64,000 bases of DNA from Amycolatopsis mongoliensis (lineage in GTDB: Bacteria; Actinomycetota; Actinomycetes; Mycobacteriales; Pseudonocardiaceae). The stretch spans positions 10,540,001 to 10,604,000 of the forward strand of contig NZ_CP127295.1 of the NCBI RefSeq assembly GCF_030285665.1, in the 5' to 3' direction. Made by a program: the position numbers and the translations under genes. Below are positions 54,980-63,624 of this stretch, in pieces (position 1 is the first letter of the stretch; the number at the start of each line of letters is the position of its first letter). The notes below the pieces were generated by a model. The model was not told the DNA's origin, searched no databases, and saw only the letters and a program-made list of their open reading frames with translations.

Positions 54980-55555
54980 TCAGCCGGTCCGGGTGGGCGC
55001 GCCGGAAGGCGGGGTTCCCTGGCCACCGCCCGGCAGCTGGCCCTGGCCGCCGGTTTGGCCTTCCGTCACCGACGTCGCCGTCGCCGTGTCACCCGACTCC
55101 GTCGCCACGACCGTGATCGTGTCGCCGGTCGCCAGGCCCGTCGCCTGCTCCGACGTGATCGTGTACGTCTTCGAGAACCCGTCGTCGCTCTTCGCCGTGA
55201 GCGACGTCGCGCTCAGCGCCGTCACTTCGCCGGTCTGCATGATTTTCGTGACGTAGCCACCGTTTCCGTCCGAGGACACGTACTCGCCGTGCAGCGCCGA
55301 ACCCAAAGCGCCCGCGCCGCCCTGCATGCCGCCCGGACCGCCCTGCATGCCGCCCGGACCGGCGGCGCTGTCGGTCGACGCCGAAGACGACGAGGCGGCC
55401 CAGATCGCCGCTCCCCCGCCGGCCACGATCGCCACCGCGACGGCGCCCGCCGCGATCTTCTTTCCCGGCGTCCAACCCGGCCGCGGCGGCGCGCCCGGTG
55501 CCGGTGCCGCGCCCCACGTCTGGTCCGGAGTGGACGGTGCCTGCGGTGTGGTCAT
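54980..55555 (-). CDS. Secreted or membrane-anchored DUF5666-like protein
   Basis: 191 residues; AAGGAG seven bases before the ATG. A proline-rich cytoplasmic start, one helix (IAAGAVAVAIVAGGGAAIW), a Gly/Met-rich linker with three GGPGGMQ-type units, then a beta-rich domain (YVTKIMQTGEVTALSATSLTAKSDDGFSKTY is split across it) typical of DUF5666-like folds, and a low-complexity Gly/Gln tail. Function unknown. Divergent from a histidine kinase; related Gly-rich text also occurs in the neighbouring GT39 protein. Confidence 0.8.
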   Translation of the reverse strand: MTTPQAPSTPDQTWGAAPAPGAPPRPGWTPGKKIAAGAVAVAIVAGGGAAIWAASSSSASTDSAAGPGGMQGGPGGMQGGAGALGSALHGEYVSSDGNGGYVTKIMQTGEVTALSATSLTAKSDDGFSKTYTITSEQATGLATGDTITVVATESGDTATATSVTEGQTGGQGQLPGGGQGTPPSGAPTRTG

Positions 55556-55743
55556 GGTGGTGCTCCTTAACGAGATCCTTCGGTGCGATCCACGGTGGAG
55601 CCGCTCGCTGTGTGCGGACTGTGCCTGCCGTCAGCCGTTCCTGTGACCGGAGAAACCGGATATCCGCGACCGGCCGGTCACCGCACAGCCGCCTCACAGG
55701 CAGCACACAACCCGCACACACGGCGCCGACGGACGCTTTGCCC

Positions 55744-57288
55744 ATGGCCGCGCGAACCGTCCCGCCGCACCCCCGCCGGGGGCGCCTTTCGCTGCGCGCG
55801 AAGCTGACCGGCTCGATGGTCGTGCTGCTCACCGTCGTGTGCCTGATCGTCGGGGTGGTCAGCGAGTTCGCGCTCGACCTGTTCCTCACCCGCCAGATCG
55901 ACCAGCAGCTCTCCGCCGCGGCGACGCGCTCGCTCGTCTTCGCGAGCAACGCCGCGCAGCAGCGCGGCGGGCCGCAGCCGCAGCCGGACGACCAGGCCGG
56001 CGAGCACCCGCTCGGGCAGAACGTCGGCACGGTGAGCGGCACCTTCGACGGGCAGCGGCTCGTCCACGACGACAGCATCTCCGAGCACGGTTCGCGGCTG
56101 CACCTCACCGCGGCCCAGCAGGCCCTGATGCTCTCGGTGCCCACCGACGGCAAGCCGCACACCATGTCCTTCGCCGACCTCGGCGAGTACCGCCTGATGG
56201 CGCTCCCGGTCGCCGGGACGTCCGACGTCGTGGTCACCGGCCTGCCGCTGAAGCCGGTCACCGACACGCTGCTCACCGTCGGGCTGATCCTCTTCGGCGT
56301 CGCCGCCGCGGGGGTGCTCGGCGCGGCGTTCCTCGGCGCGTTCGCGGTCCGCCGGACGCTGCGGCCGCTCGAGCGCGTCGCGGCCACCGCCGGGCGCGTC
56401 ACCGAGCTGCCGCTCGACCGCGGCCAGGTGGCGCTGTCGATCCGCGTCCCGGAGTCCGACACCGACCCGCGGACCGAGGTCGGCCAGGTCGGCTCGGCAC
56501 TGAACCTGATGCTCGGCCACGTCGCGCAGGCCCTGGAAGCCCGGCACGACAGCGAACTGCGCGTCCGCCAGTTCGTCGCGGACGCCAGCCACGAGCTGCG
56601 GACGCCGCTGGCCGCCATCCGCGGGTACGCCGAGCTGGCCGCCCGCGGCAGCGCGCTGGTGCCACCCGACGTCGCGCACTCGATGCACCGGATCCAGTCC
56701 GAGGCCGTCCGGATGAGCGCGCTCGTCGAGGACCTCCTGCTGCTGGCCCGGCTCGACGCGGGCCGCCCGCTGGACGTGCGCGACCTCGACCTCACCCGGC
56801 TGGTCGCCGACGCCGTCGGCGACGCCCGTGTCGCCGGGCGCGAGCACCGCTGGCTCCTGGAACTGCCCCCGGACCCGGTGCTCGTGTTCGGCGACGTCCA
56901 GCGGCTGCACCAGGTGCTGGCGAACCTGCTGGCCAACGCCCGCACGCACACGCCGCCGGGCACCACGGTGGCGACCTCGCTCGCCCGTTCGGCCGACGGC
57001 AGCGCCGTGCTCACGGTGACCGACAACGGCCCCGGCATCGCGCCGGACCTGCTGCCGGACGTCTTCGAGCGGTTCGCCCGCGGCGACTCGTCGCGCTCCC
57101 GCACCGCCGGCAGCACCGGGCTCGGGCTGGCGATCGCGTGCGCCGTCGTCGTCGCCCACCACGGCACGATCGAGGTGCACAGCCGCCCCGGCCGGACGGA
57201 GTTCGCGGTGCGCCTGCCCGTGGCCGTGCCCGCACAGCGAGTGCACAGCATCGGCACAACCCGGCCCCAGCTGGAGACCGGAAGCTGA
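55744..57288 (+). CDS. Sensor histidine kinase (no adjacent response regulator)
   Basis: 514 residues. Two membrane helices (about 21-42 and 175-205) enclose an extracellular sensor; HAMP, then the H-box ASHELRTPLAAIRG with His283, N-box LANLLANARTH, DNGPGIAPD and GSTGLGLAIACAVV. Complete OmpR-partner type kinase. Usually such genes follow their regulator; none is on either side, since the neighbours are a DUF5666-like gene (divergent) and a GT39 gene four bases downstream. It probably works with a distant regulator, and is co-transcribed with GT39. Confidence 0.93.
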   Translation: MAARTVPPHPRRGRLSLRAKLTGSMVVLLTVVCLIVGVVSEFALDLFLTRQIDQQLSAAATRSLVFASNAAQQRGGPQPQPDDQAGEHPLGQNVGTVSGTFDGQRLVHDDSISEHGSRLHLTAAQQALMLSVPTDGKPHTMSFADLGEYRLMALPVAGTSDVVVTGLPLKPVTDTLLTVGLILFGVAAAGVLGAAFLGAFAVRRTLRPLERVAATAGRVTELPLDRGQVALSIRVPESDTDPRTEVGQVGSALNLMLGHVAQALEARHDSELRVRQFVADASHELRTPLAAIRGYAELAARGSALVPPDVAHSMHRIQSEAVRMSALVEDLLLLARLDAGRPLDVRDLDLTRLVADAVGDARVAGREHRWLLELPPDPVLVFGDVQRLHQVLANLLANARTHTPPGTTVATSLARSADGSAVLTVTDNGPGIAPDLLPDVFERFARGDSSRSRTAGSTGLGLAIACAVVVAHHGTIEVHSRPGRTEFAVRLPVAVPAQRVHSIGTTRPQLETGS

Positions 57289-57292
57289 TCTC

Positions 57293-59245
57293 ATGACCTC
57301 TGTGACATCCGGGGCTTCGCCCCGGGCCGGGGGCTCCGCCACCCGGAACCCCCGAAAAGCCGCACTCGCGTCGCGCGAAACCACCGCCGTGACCCCCTCG
57401 CCGCCCGCTCGCCGGACCTGGCACCAGCCCGCACTGGCCGTCCTGCTGCTCGGGACCGCCGTGCTCTACCTCTGGGGCCTCGGCGCCTCCGGCTGGGCCA
57501 ACGCCTTCTACTCCGCGGCCGCGCAGGCCGGTTCGGAGAGCTGGAAGGCGCTGTTCTTCGGCTCCAGCGACGCCGCGAACGCGATCACCGTCGACAAGAC
57601 CCCGGCCGCGCTGTGGGTGATGGGCCTCTCGGCGCGGGTGTTCGGCGTCAACGCGTGGAGCGTCCTGGTGCCGCAGGCGCTGATGGGTGTCGGCTCGGTC
57701 TGGCTGCTGCACGCGACGGTCAAGCGGACCTCCGGCCCGGCCGCCGGGCTCGTCGCCGGCCTGGTGCTGGCGCTGACCCCCGCGGCGGCGCTGATGTTCC
57801 GGTTCAACAACCCGGACGCGCTGCTCGTGCTGCTGCTGGTCGCCGGCGCCTACTGCGTGGTCCGCGCGTGCGAGAAGGCGAGCCCCCGCTGGCTCGCGCT
57901 GGCCGGGGTCGCGGTCGGGTTCGCCTTCCTGGCGAAGATGCTGCAGGCGTTCCTGGTGCTGCCGGCGTTCGCGGTGGCGTACCTGGTCGCGGCGCCGGTG
58001 CCGCTCGGCAAGCGGCTGCTGCACCTGCTGGCCGCTCTCGTCTCGACGGTCGTGGCGGCGGGCTGGTACCTCGTGGTCGTCGCGCTCTGGCCGGCCGCCG
58101 ATCGGCCCTTCATCGGCGGGTCGCAGACGAACTCGCTGTGGGAGCTGGCTTTCGGTTACAACGGCTTCGGCCGGATCACCGGCGACGAGGTCGGCAGCGT
58201 CGGCGGCGGCGCCGGACGCGGCTGGGGCTCGACCGGCCTGAGCCGGCTGTTCGGCAGTGAGATGGCGGGCGGGATCGCGTGGCTGCTCCCGGCGGCGCTG
58301 CTCGCGCTGGGCGCCGGCCTCTGGTTCACCCGACGCGCGCCGCGCACCGACCGCTCCCGCGCGGCCCTGCTGCTGTGGGGCGGCTGGCTGCTGGTGACGG
58401 CGCTGACGTTCAGCTACATGGGCGGGATCATCCACCCGTACTACACGGTCGCGCTGGCACCGGCGATCGCGGCGCTGGTGGGCACGGCGGCGGTCCAGCT
58501 GTGGCGCCTGCGGTCGCGGCCCTCGGCGTCCGGCCTGCTCAGCGGTGGCGTGGCTCTGACGGCGCTGACCACGTACCTGCTGCTGTCGGGATCGACGTGG
58601 CAGCCGTGGCTGGCCCCGGCGGTGCTGATCGGCGGGCTGCTGGCGGCAGTTGCGCTGTTCTTCTCGGTCCACCTGACCCGCTGGGCGGCGTCCGCGGTGG
58701 CCGCGTTCGCTTTGGTCGTCGTGCTGGCCGGATCCGGCGCGTACACCGTGGCGACCGCGGCCACGACCCACAGCGGCGCGATCCCGTCGGCCGGCCCGTC
58801 AACGGGCTTCGGTGGCGGCCCCGGCGGCTTCGGCGGCGGCCCGCAACAGGGTCGCGGAGGCGGTTTCGGCGGCGGCCCGGGTTCGCTGCTCAGCACGACT
58901 CTTCCCGGGGCCCAGCTGACGGCGCTGCTCCAGCAGGACGCGGCGAAGTACACCTGGACGGCCGCGACGGTGCTCTCGAACGCGGCCGCGGGCTACCAGC
59001 TGGCGAGCGGGGCACCGGTCATGCCGGTGGGCGGGTTCAACGGAACGGACCCGTATCCGACGCTGGCGCAGTTCCAGCAGTACGTGGCGAGCGGCCGGAT
59101 CCACTACTTCCTCGGCGACGGCATGACGATGCAGGGCAGCAGCGGCTCGGACGCGGCCCGGCAGATCGCGGAGTGGGTGGCGTCGAAGTACCCGTCGACG
59201 ACGGTGGACGGGGTGACCGTCTACGACCTCACCGCAGCCGCCTGA
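57293..59245 (+). CDS. Glycosyltransferase family 39 (ArnT/PMT-like)
   Basis: 650 residues, about 11-13 membrane helices; belongs to the dolichyl-phosphate-mannose/ArnT-type family that uses polyprenyl-linked sugars outside the membrane. The first loop has NAFYSAAAQAG with the substrate-type motif and TVDKTPAALWVMGLSARVFG. A Gly-rich linker of several GGGPGGFGGG units leads to a C-terminal extracytoplasmic domain (about 520-650). The linker resembles text in the DUF5666-like protein. Starts four bases after the kinase stop, one operon. The acceptor is unknown. Confidence 0.9.
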   Translation: MTSVTSGASPRAGGSATRNPRKAALASRETTAVTPSPPARRTWHQPALAVLLLGTAVLYLWGLGASGWANAFYSAAAQAGSESWKALFFGSSDAANAITVDKTPAALWVMGLSARVFGVNAWSVLVPQALMGVGSVWLLHATVKRTSGPAAGLVAGLVLALTPAAALMFRFNNPDALLVLLLVAGAYCVVRACEKASPRWLALAGVAVGFAFLAKMLQAFLVLPAFAVAYLVAAPVPLGKRLLHLLAALVSTVVAAGWYLVVVALWPAADRPFIGGSQTNSLWELAFGYNGFGRITGDEVGSVGGGAGRGWGSTGLSRLFGSEMAGGIAWLLPAALLALGAGLWFTRRAPRTDRSRAALLLWGGWLLVTALTFSYMGGIIHPYYTVALAPAIAALVGTAAVQLWRLRSRPSASGLLSGGVALTALTTYLLLSGSTWQPWLAPAVLIGGLLAAVALFFSVHLTRWAASAVAAFALVVVLAGSGAYTVATAATTHSGAIPSAGPSTGFGGGPGGFGGGPQQGRGGGFGGGPGSLLSTTLPGAQLTALLQQDAAKYTWTAATVLSNAAAGYQLASGAPVMPVGGFNGTDPYPTLAQFQQYVASGRIHYFLGDGMTMQGSSGSDAARQIAEWVASKYPSTTVDGVTVYDLTAAA

Positions 59246-59339
59246 GCACCGACGAAAGCAGGGTCAGGGCCGGATGACCTGGTCAACTCCGTGCCGCCTC
59301 CGGCACTATGGAAGTACCCGGAGAACGGAGCTTCTGCAG

Positions 59340-59897
59340 ATGACCGAGCCCCACGTATGGCGGGCCCGATCCGCAGATCTGATCCCGTTCGCCGCAGCCC
59401 TCGGCGACGGCGGATTCCTCATCGATCGCTGGATGCGCCAGCGGAATGATCAGGGCATCCTCCTGTTCGCGTGGCTCGGCCCCCGCCCGGCCGGCTCGGT
59501 GTACCTGTGGCTGGAGGAAGCCGAAGAACCGCCGATCCGCCGGCACCTCCCGGGGGTCGCCCTGCTCACCCACCTGCAGGTTCACCCGGATCTGCGCAAC
59601 CGCGGCGTCGGCGCGGCCCTGGTCGGCGCGGTGGAGCACCACCTCGTCGAACTCGGCCACGAGCGGGTCGCGCTGGCGGTCCGCACGGACAACCCGGCCG
59701 CGGCCCGGTTGTACGACCGGCTCGGCTACCGGGACTGGGGGCATGGCACGGTGACCTGCTACGCGCAGGTGACCTTGCGCAACGGCGGGGTGCTCGAAGT
59801 GCCGGAACGCTGCTACGTCCTGGTGAAAGACCTTGGCGTGATCACGCCGGCACCGCGGAGCGAGCCGCGGGCGATCGGCGCCGCGAACCCTTGTTGA
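59340..59897 (+). CDS. GNAT-family N-acetyltransferase
   Basis: 185 residues from the ATG at 59340. CoA-binding motif A LTHLQVHPDLRNRGVGAALVGAVEHHL, motif B NPAAARLYDRLGYRDWG. Substrate unknown. Its last 56 bases overlap the end of the convergent gene on the other strand, with both frames plausible there, so expression of one may affect the other by antisense transcription. Confidence 0.88.
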   Translation: MTEPHVWRARSADLIPFAAALGDGGFLIDRWMRQRNDQGILLFAWLGPRPAGSVYLWLEEAEEPPIRRHLPGVALLTHLQVHPDLRNRGVGAALVGAVEHHLVELGHERVALAVRTDNPAAARLYDRLGYRDWGHGTVTCYAQVTLRNGGVLEVPERCYVLVKDLGVITPAPRSEPRAIGAANPC

Positions 59898-61020
59898 TCC
59901 GCCCGTCGATGCCCGGCTGCGCGAGGTGGGCGATGCCCAAGGTCACGAGCGCGTCCTCGATCCCCAGGCGGCCGCGGTGGTCGCGGCGGAGCTCCCGGAT
60001 GTGCTTGCGCCAGCGCACGCAGTCCGCCTGCCAGGCTCGCAGGTACTGGACGCACAGGTCCGGCGTGATGAGATGACTGCGCCCGATCGACGCCTTGAGC
60101 GCGGCGACCATCCGGGCCTTCTGCGCGGGTTCGATGCCCGAGGCCTGCACCCGGTCGATCGTCGTGCGGATGATGTCCCGCCGCGCGTTGAGGAACTCGC
60201 TCCAATAGGGCTCGGTGGCGTCCGCCAGCCCTCCGCCGTTGTCCAGCAGGCCGAACACGCCTTCCGCGAGGGTGTCCCCGAGCTCCTCGCCGCGCGCACG
60301 GCGGGGATCGTTGTACGGGTCGTAGCCGTATTGGAACGCGGTCCCGGTGACCGCCGACGGGCGCAGCCGCAGCCCGTCGAGCAGGAAGAACCAGTCCTCG
60401 TTGTAGATGTTGGGAAAGAACGACGAGAACGCCGATTCGCCGACCGCCAGCGCACCGCCGCCGATGAACACGTCCTGAGCTGCGCCGACGTCACGGAGCG
60501 CGTGGCAGACGACCGAGTTGTCCGGCATCCCCGCGTTCGCGAGCCCGACGACCGGATACCCGGAAAGCAACCCCGCCGCGGCGGCGAGGTCGCTCGGGTT
60601 CGGCAGCGTGATGTCGTCGTCCAGGAAGAGGATCCGTTTCCAGCCCGCGAGACTCGCGAGGAGCAGGCCGAGGTTGCGCTTGAGGCTGGTGTCGACGGGC
60701 CGGCGAAACCGGCCGAGCCGCAGCAGGTTGTCGGTGGCGAACTCGGGTACCACCTGTTTCGGCAGCTCGTCCAGGTCGATGGCCGTGACCCGGACGCCCT
60801 CCCGCTTCGCCGCCAGGGCCGCGCTCGAAGCGTTGGCACGCATGCTGCACAGCAGCAACAGGTGCGCATCCAGCTGCTTCGCCGCGGTGATGGCCTGCTC
60901 GAGGTAGGCCGCCGGGCGTCCGTTGGGCACCACGATGGCGTCCAGGGGCGCGCGCGGAGCGTCCTCCGCGGCGACGTGGGTCAGCAGGTTCTGATGGGAC
61001 TCGTGCTGCCGCGCGTTCAT
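59842..61020 (-). CDS. Glycosyltransferase-like protein (GT-A fold), coupled to XRE gene
   Basis: 392 residues from the ATG at 61020, which overlaps the upstream stop by four bases (ATGA). N-terminal segment DAIVVPNGRPAAYLEQAI and LLLLCSMRANA, then ILFLDDDITLP with Asp134-136, the DxD-like site of GT-A enzymes, and VGLANAGMPDNSVV, FIGGGALAVGESAF, NEDWFFLLDG further on. The fold is probably a family 2-type transferase, but acceptor and donor cannot be told; a nucleotide-sugar-binding sensor is also possible. C-terminal 100 residues helical and basic. Forms a two-gene operon with the XRE protein. Confidence 0.75.
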   Translation of the reverse strand: MNARQHESHQNLLTHVAAEDAPRAPLDAIVVPNGRPAAYLEQAITAAKQLDAHLLLLCSMRANASSAALAAKREGVRVTAIDLDELPKQVVPEFATDNLLRLGRFRRPVDTSLKRNLGLLLASLAGWKRILFLDDDITLPNPSDLAAAAGLLSGYPVVGLANAGMPDNSVVCHALRDVGAAQDVFIGGGALAVGESAFSSFFPNIYNEDWFFLLDGLRLRPSAVTGTAFQYGYDPYNDPRRARGEELGDTLAEGVFGLLDNGGGLADATEPYWSEFLNARRDIIRTTIDRVQASGIEPAQKARMVAALKASIGRSHLITPDLCVQYLRAWQADCVRWRKHIRELRRDHRGRLGIEDALVTLGIAHLAQPGIDGRINKGSRRRSPAARSAVPA

Positions 61021-62087
61021 GCGGCAGCCTCGGGCCACTCGTGCAACCGGTTCTCCTCGAGAGTCCAGTCCGGGGTCAGGCCCTGCCCACCGACGACAGG
61101 CACCCGGCTGATGATGCTGAAGGATTCCATGTCGCCGAACCGCTCGCGAAGGTAGGCGGTGTTCCGGTCCAGGAACCGGGTGTCCGTCAGCGCTCTGACC
61201 GCGCCCAGCGTTCCTCGACCGTACATGCCATTGCACACGGATACCGTGCGCTTCCGGTTGAACGGAGATACGCCCCGATAGAAAAGCGCGACGTCTTCCA
61301 GCAGGTGTCCCTGCTCATCGAGCTGCGGCTCGATGAGCTTCGACTGGCCGTTCTCCTTGACACGGAACCCGCCGTGCGCGCCGGCAGCTTCGCGGCCGAC
61401 CTGCTCCACCGGGAGTTCCACCCGCTTGATCACGTCTTTCGTCACGCTGTTGAAATCGACCCCGCCGAGCAGGACCAGGTGGCTGGTGTAGTCGTCGGGG
61501 TCGAGCTTGCCGCTGGTGCGGAAGGTGACAGGGTTCTCGGGGTTGCGCGCGCGGATGTGGCCGAACAGCTCGATCAATGCGTCCGGGTCCGCGTAGGTGT
61601 AGAGCGACACGAAGTCGGCGCTCTCGGGGTCCGCGTAGCTGAGGTGCCGGCGGTACTTCTCCGGGAGCTGGGCACAGACGATCGTGATCCGCTGGTCGTT
61701 TTCCTCGAAGGTCCAGAAGTCGGTCACCGCGGCCTTCGCCGAGACGGGTTCGTTGCCTTCCCGCAGCCACAGCAGCTCGTCCAGCAGATCCTTGCGCCGG
61801 TCCCGCTCCTCGTCCGTCAGTTCTTCCAGTGGGAGGATTCGCAGGGACTCGCCGTCCCACGAACGCCGCGTCGCGAACAGCGTCGCGTACGCCTCGAGCC
61901 GCCGGGCCGGCGCGCGGGTCGGCTTCTGGACGTTCTCCCAGGACGAGATCAGCGAGATGCTGAGCCCGCCGAGCGCCTGGGCCAGCTGAGCTTGCGTGAG
62001 CCCGGCGTCGGGCCACTGCTCCTCGCGCAGCCCCTTGAGGCGGCGGGCGAGCGCCCGCGACGCGACTGGGGACACAGCCTCCGCCAC
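61017..62087 (-). CDS. XRE-type HTH protein with large unknown C-terminal domain
   Basis: 356 residues from a GTG at 62087. Residues about 12-75 are an XRE helix-turn-helix (LTQAQLAQALGGLSISLISSWENVQKP). From about 115 on comes a large domain that I have seen in other actinobacterial HTH proteins but cannot name: QRITIVCAQLPEKYRRHLSY, VSLYTYADPDALIELFGHIR, YTSHLVLLGGVDFN, RTVSVCNGMYGRGTLGAVR. Alternating strands and helices and a GG after a hydrophobic strand suggest a nucleotide-binding (SLOG- or Rossmann-like) sensor; this is inference. Divergent from a nucleotide cyclase. Two TTCAGTA repeats lie at its start. Confidence 0.8.
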   Translation of the reverse strand: MAEAVSPVASRALARRLKGLREEQWPDAGLTQAQLAQALGGLSISLISSWENVQKPTRAPARRLEAYATLFATRRSWDGESLRILPLEELTDEERDRRKDLLDELLWLREGNEPVSAKAAVTDFWTFEENDQRITIVCAQLPEKYRRHLSYADPESADFVSLYTYADPDALIELFGHIRARNPENPVTFRTSGKLDPDDYTSHLVLLGGVDFNSVTKDVIKRVELPVEQVGREAAGAHGGFRVKENGQSKLIEPQLDEQGHLLEDVALFYRGVSPFNRKRTVSVCNGMYGRGTLGAVRALTDTRFLDRNTAYLRERFGDMESFSIISRVPVVGGQGLTPDWTLEENRLHEWPEAAA

Positions 62088-62089
62088 CC

Positions 62090-62106
62090 TTCAGTAAATT
62101 TCAGTA
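62090..62106. promoter_or_regulatory. Direct repeat upstream of the XRE gene
   Basis: TTCAGTA at 62090-62096 and 62100-62106, ten bases (one helical turn) apart, directly in front of the GTG at 62087, a likely binding site of the XRE protein itself. The complement ACTGAA recurs on the cyclase side. Confidence 0.55.
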
Positions 62107-62235
62107 GTGCGGAAAGTGGCCTGATAGTACTCCCGGGACCTAAAGTCACGGTCGGCGACCTGCCGAAGCCGGGACTGAAACGTTACGTCGACCCGAACTC
62201 CTCCGCACCAAACGGGTAACGCCGATTCAACCTTG

Positions 62236-62264
62236 TTGTTCCAGGGTACTCCACCCCCTACAGT
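62236..62264 (+). promoter_or_regulatory. Putative promoter of the cyclase gene
   Basis: TTGTTC (62236-62241), 17-base spacer, TACAGT (62259-62264), about 48 bases before the ATG at 62312. Confidence 0.5.
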
Positions 62265-62277
62265 GAACTTGACTGAA

Positions 62278-62297
62278 CTTCAGCTTCACACCTGAAG
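62278..62297. promoter_or_regulatory. Inverted repeat in the cyclase leader
   Basis: CTTCAG-n8-CTGAAG directly upstream of the cyclase ribosome binding site (AGGGAG). Its half sites contain the TTCAG/CTGAA text found near the XRE start, so one regulator could bind both. Confidence 0.5.
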
Positions 62298-62311
62298 GCA
62301 GGGAGCGGGCC

Positions 62312-62929
62312 ATGGACACTTCAGCTGACATACCCCGGCACCGGGCCATCGTTGCGGTCGACATCGAGAACTCGACCAAGCGGACGAACTCGGTGCGGAC
62401 CCAGCTCCGTAATGTCCTCTTCCAGTTGCTCGACGAGGCCCTCGCGGCCGGCGGGATCGGCAAGAAGCACCGCGACCCCTTCGTCGATCGCGGCGACGGG
62501 GCGCTGTGCCTGATCCGGCCCTTCGACCAGCTGCCGAAGACGCTCCTGCTCACCACCGTCGTCCCCGCGCTGGGGGATCTGCTCGAGAAGCACGCCGAAA
62601 GCCGGCCCGAGCTCGCCTTCCGGCTGCGCGTCGCCGTGCACGCCGGTGAGGTGCACCGCGACTCGCGCGCCTCCTACGGCGAGGACGTCGACATCGCCTG
62701 CCGGCTGGTCGACGCCCCCGAGCTGAAGCGGCTGCTGGGCAAAACGACCGCGCCACTCGCGCTCGCCGTCTCGCAGGAGATCCACCGCGCCGTCGTGCGG
62801 CACGGCTACTCCGGCATCGACCGGTCCGCCTTCACCCAGCCCGTCCACATCAAGCTCGGCGAAGAACGACTCCGCGGCTGGCTCTACACGCCCGAAGTCG
62901 GCGAGCCGGAGGAGGGACTGACCGCGTAG
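62312..62929 (+). CDS. Class III nucleotidyl cyclase (stand-alone catalytic domain)
   Basis: 205 residues from the ATG at 62312 (AGGGAG six bases upstream). A short, soluble cyclase homology domain: Asp17 in VAVDIENS and Asp62 in DRGDGAL are the metal ligands; HAGEVHRD; then YGEDVDIACRL, where the transition-state Asn of adenylate cyclases is replaced by Asp127 while Arg131 is kept. Length and architecture resemble minimal cyclases found near conflict-system genes in actinobacteria, including Pycsar-type pyrimidine cyclases, but the base specificity cannot be read. 21 bases before a CRP/FNR gene, so the two are probably co-transcribed. Confidence 0.85.
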   Translation: MDTSADIPRHRAIVAVDIENSTKRTNSVRTQLRNVLFQLLDEALAAGGIGKKHRDPFVDRGDGALCLIRPFDQLPKTLLLTTVVPALGDLLEKHAESRPELAFRLRVAVHAGEVHRDSRASYGEDVDIACRLVDAPELKRLLGKTTAPLALAVSQEIHRAVVRHGYSGIDRSAFTQPVHIKLGEERLRGWLYTPEVGEPEEGLTA

Positions 62930-62950
62930 GGACCGGAAGCGAGGTGGGAC

Positions 62951-63613
62951 GTGGAACCGACGGGATTCTGGGCCGACCTGGCCCCGGCCGATCGCCGGAT
63001 GCTGGCGGAGTCCGCCACGCGGCGCACCTACCCGCGCGGCGGGACCCTCTGCCGGGAAGGCGACCGCTCCAGCGTCGTGCTGGTGCTGCTCGCCGGGCAC
63101 GTGCGGATCGTCCACGGGACGCCGGACGGGCGCGAGGTCGTCGTCGGGGTGCGCGGCACGGGGGACGTCATCGGCGAGCTGGCCGCGATCGACGCGCAGC
63201 CGCGGTCGGCGACCGTCGAAGCGCTCGACGACGTCGAGGTCCTGGAGGTCCCCGGCGACCGCTTCGCCGCGCTGTGCCGGACGCGGTCCCGGATCTCCTG
63301 GGCGCTGCTGCTCGTGCTGTCGACGCGGCTGCGCTCGGTCGGCCGTCAGTGGCTGGAGGTCGGGGGCGGCGCCGCGGCGCGCCGGGTCGCCGCGCAGCTG
63401 ATGCAACTGGCCGTCCAGCACGGGGTTCCCCACGGGCGGGACATCCGGATCTCGGTACCCGCCACGCAGGCCGAGCTCGCGATGACCGCGGCGATCTCCC
63501 GCGAGTCCTGGGCGCGCGCGACGCGCGACCTGCGGCGCCAGGGCGTGATCAGCACCGGCAGAAGACAGGTGACGATCCACCGACTGGCCGAACTTCGACG
63601 ACTGGCGAGCTGA
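62951..63613 (+). CDS. CRP/FNR-family transcriptional regulator
   Basis: 220 residues from a GTG at 62951. Cyclic-nucleotide-binding domain with the phosphate-binding cassette GELAAIDAQPRSATVEAL, in which Glu and Arg needed for cyclic nucleotide contact are kept, then a dimer helix and a winged HTH (TQAELAMTAAISRESWARATRDLRRQG). No FNR cysteines. Downstream of a nucleotide cyclase, so it is the likely receptor of its product. A 16-bp perfect palindrome of CRP spacing lies just after the gene. Confidence 0.92.
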   Translation: MEPTGFWADLAPADRRMLAESATRRTYPRGGTLCREGDRSSVVLVLLAGHVRIVHGTPDGREVVVGVRGTGDVIGELAAIDAQPRSATVEALDDVEVLEVPGDRFAALCRTRSRISWALLLVLSTRLRSVGRQWLEVGGGAAARRVAAQLMQLAVQHGVPHGRDIRISVPATQAELAMTAAISRESWARATRDLRRQGVISTGRRQVTIHRLAELRRLAS

Positions 63614-63624
63614 ATCCCGCCTTC

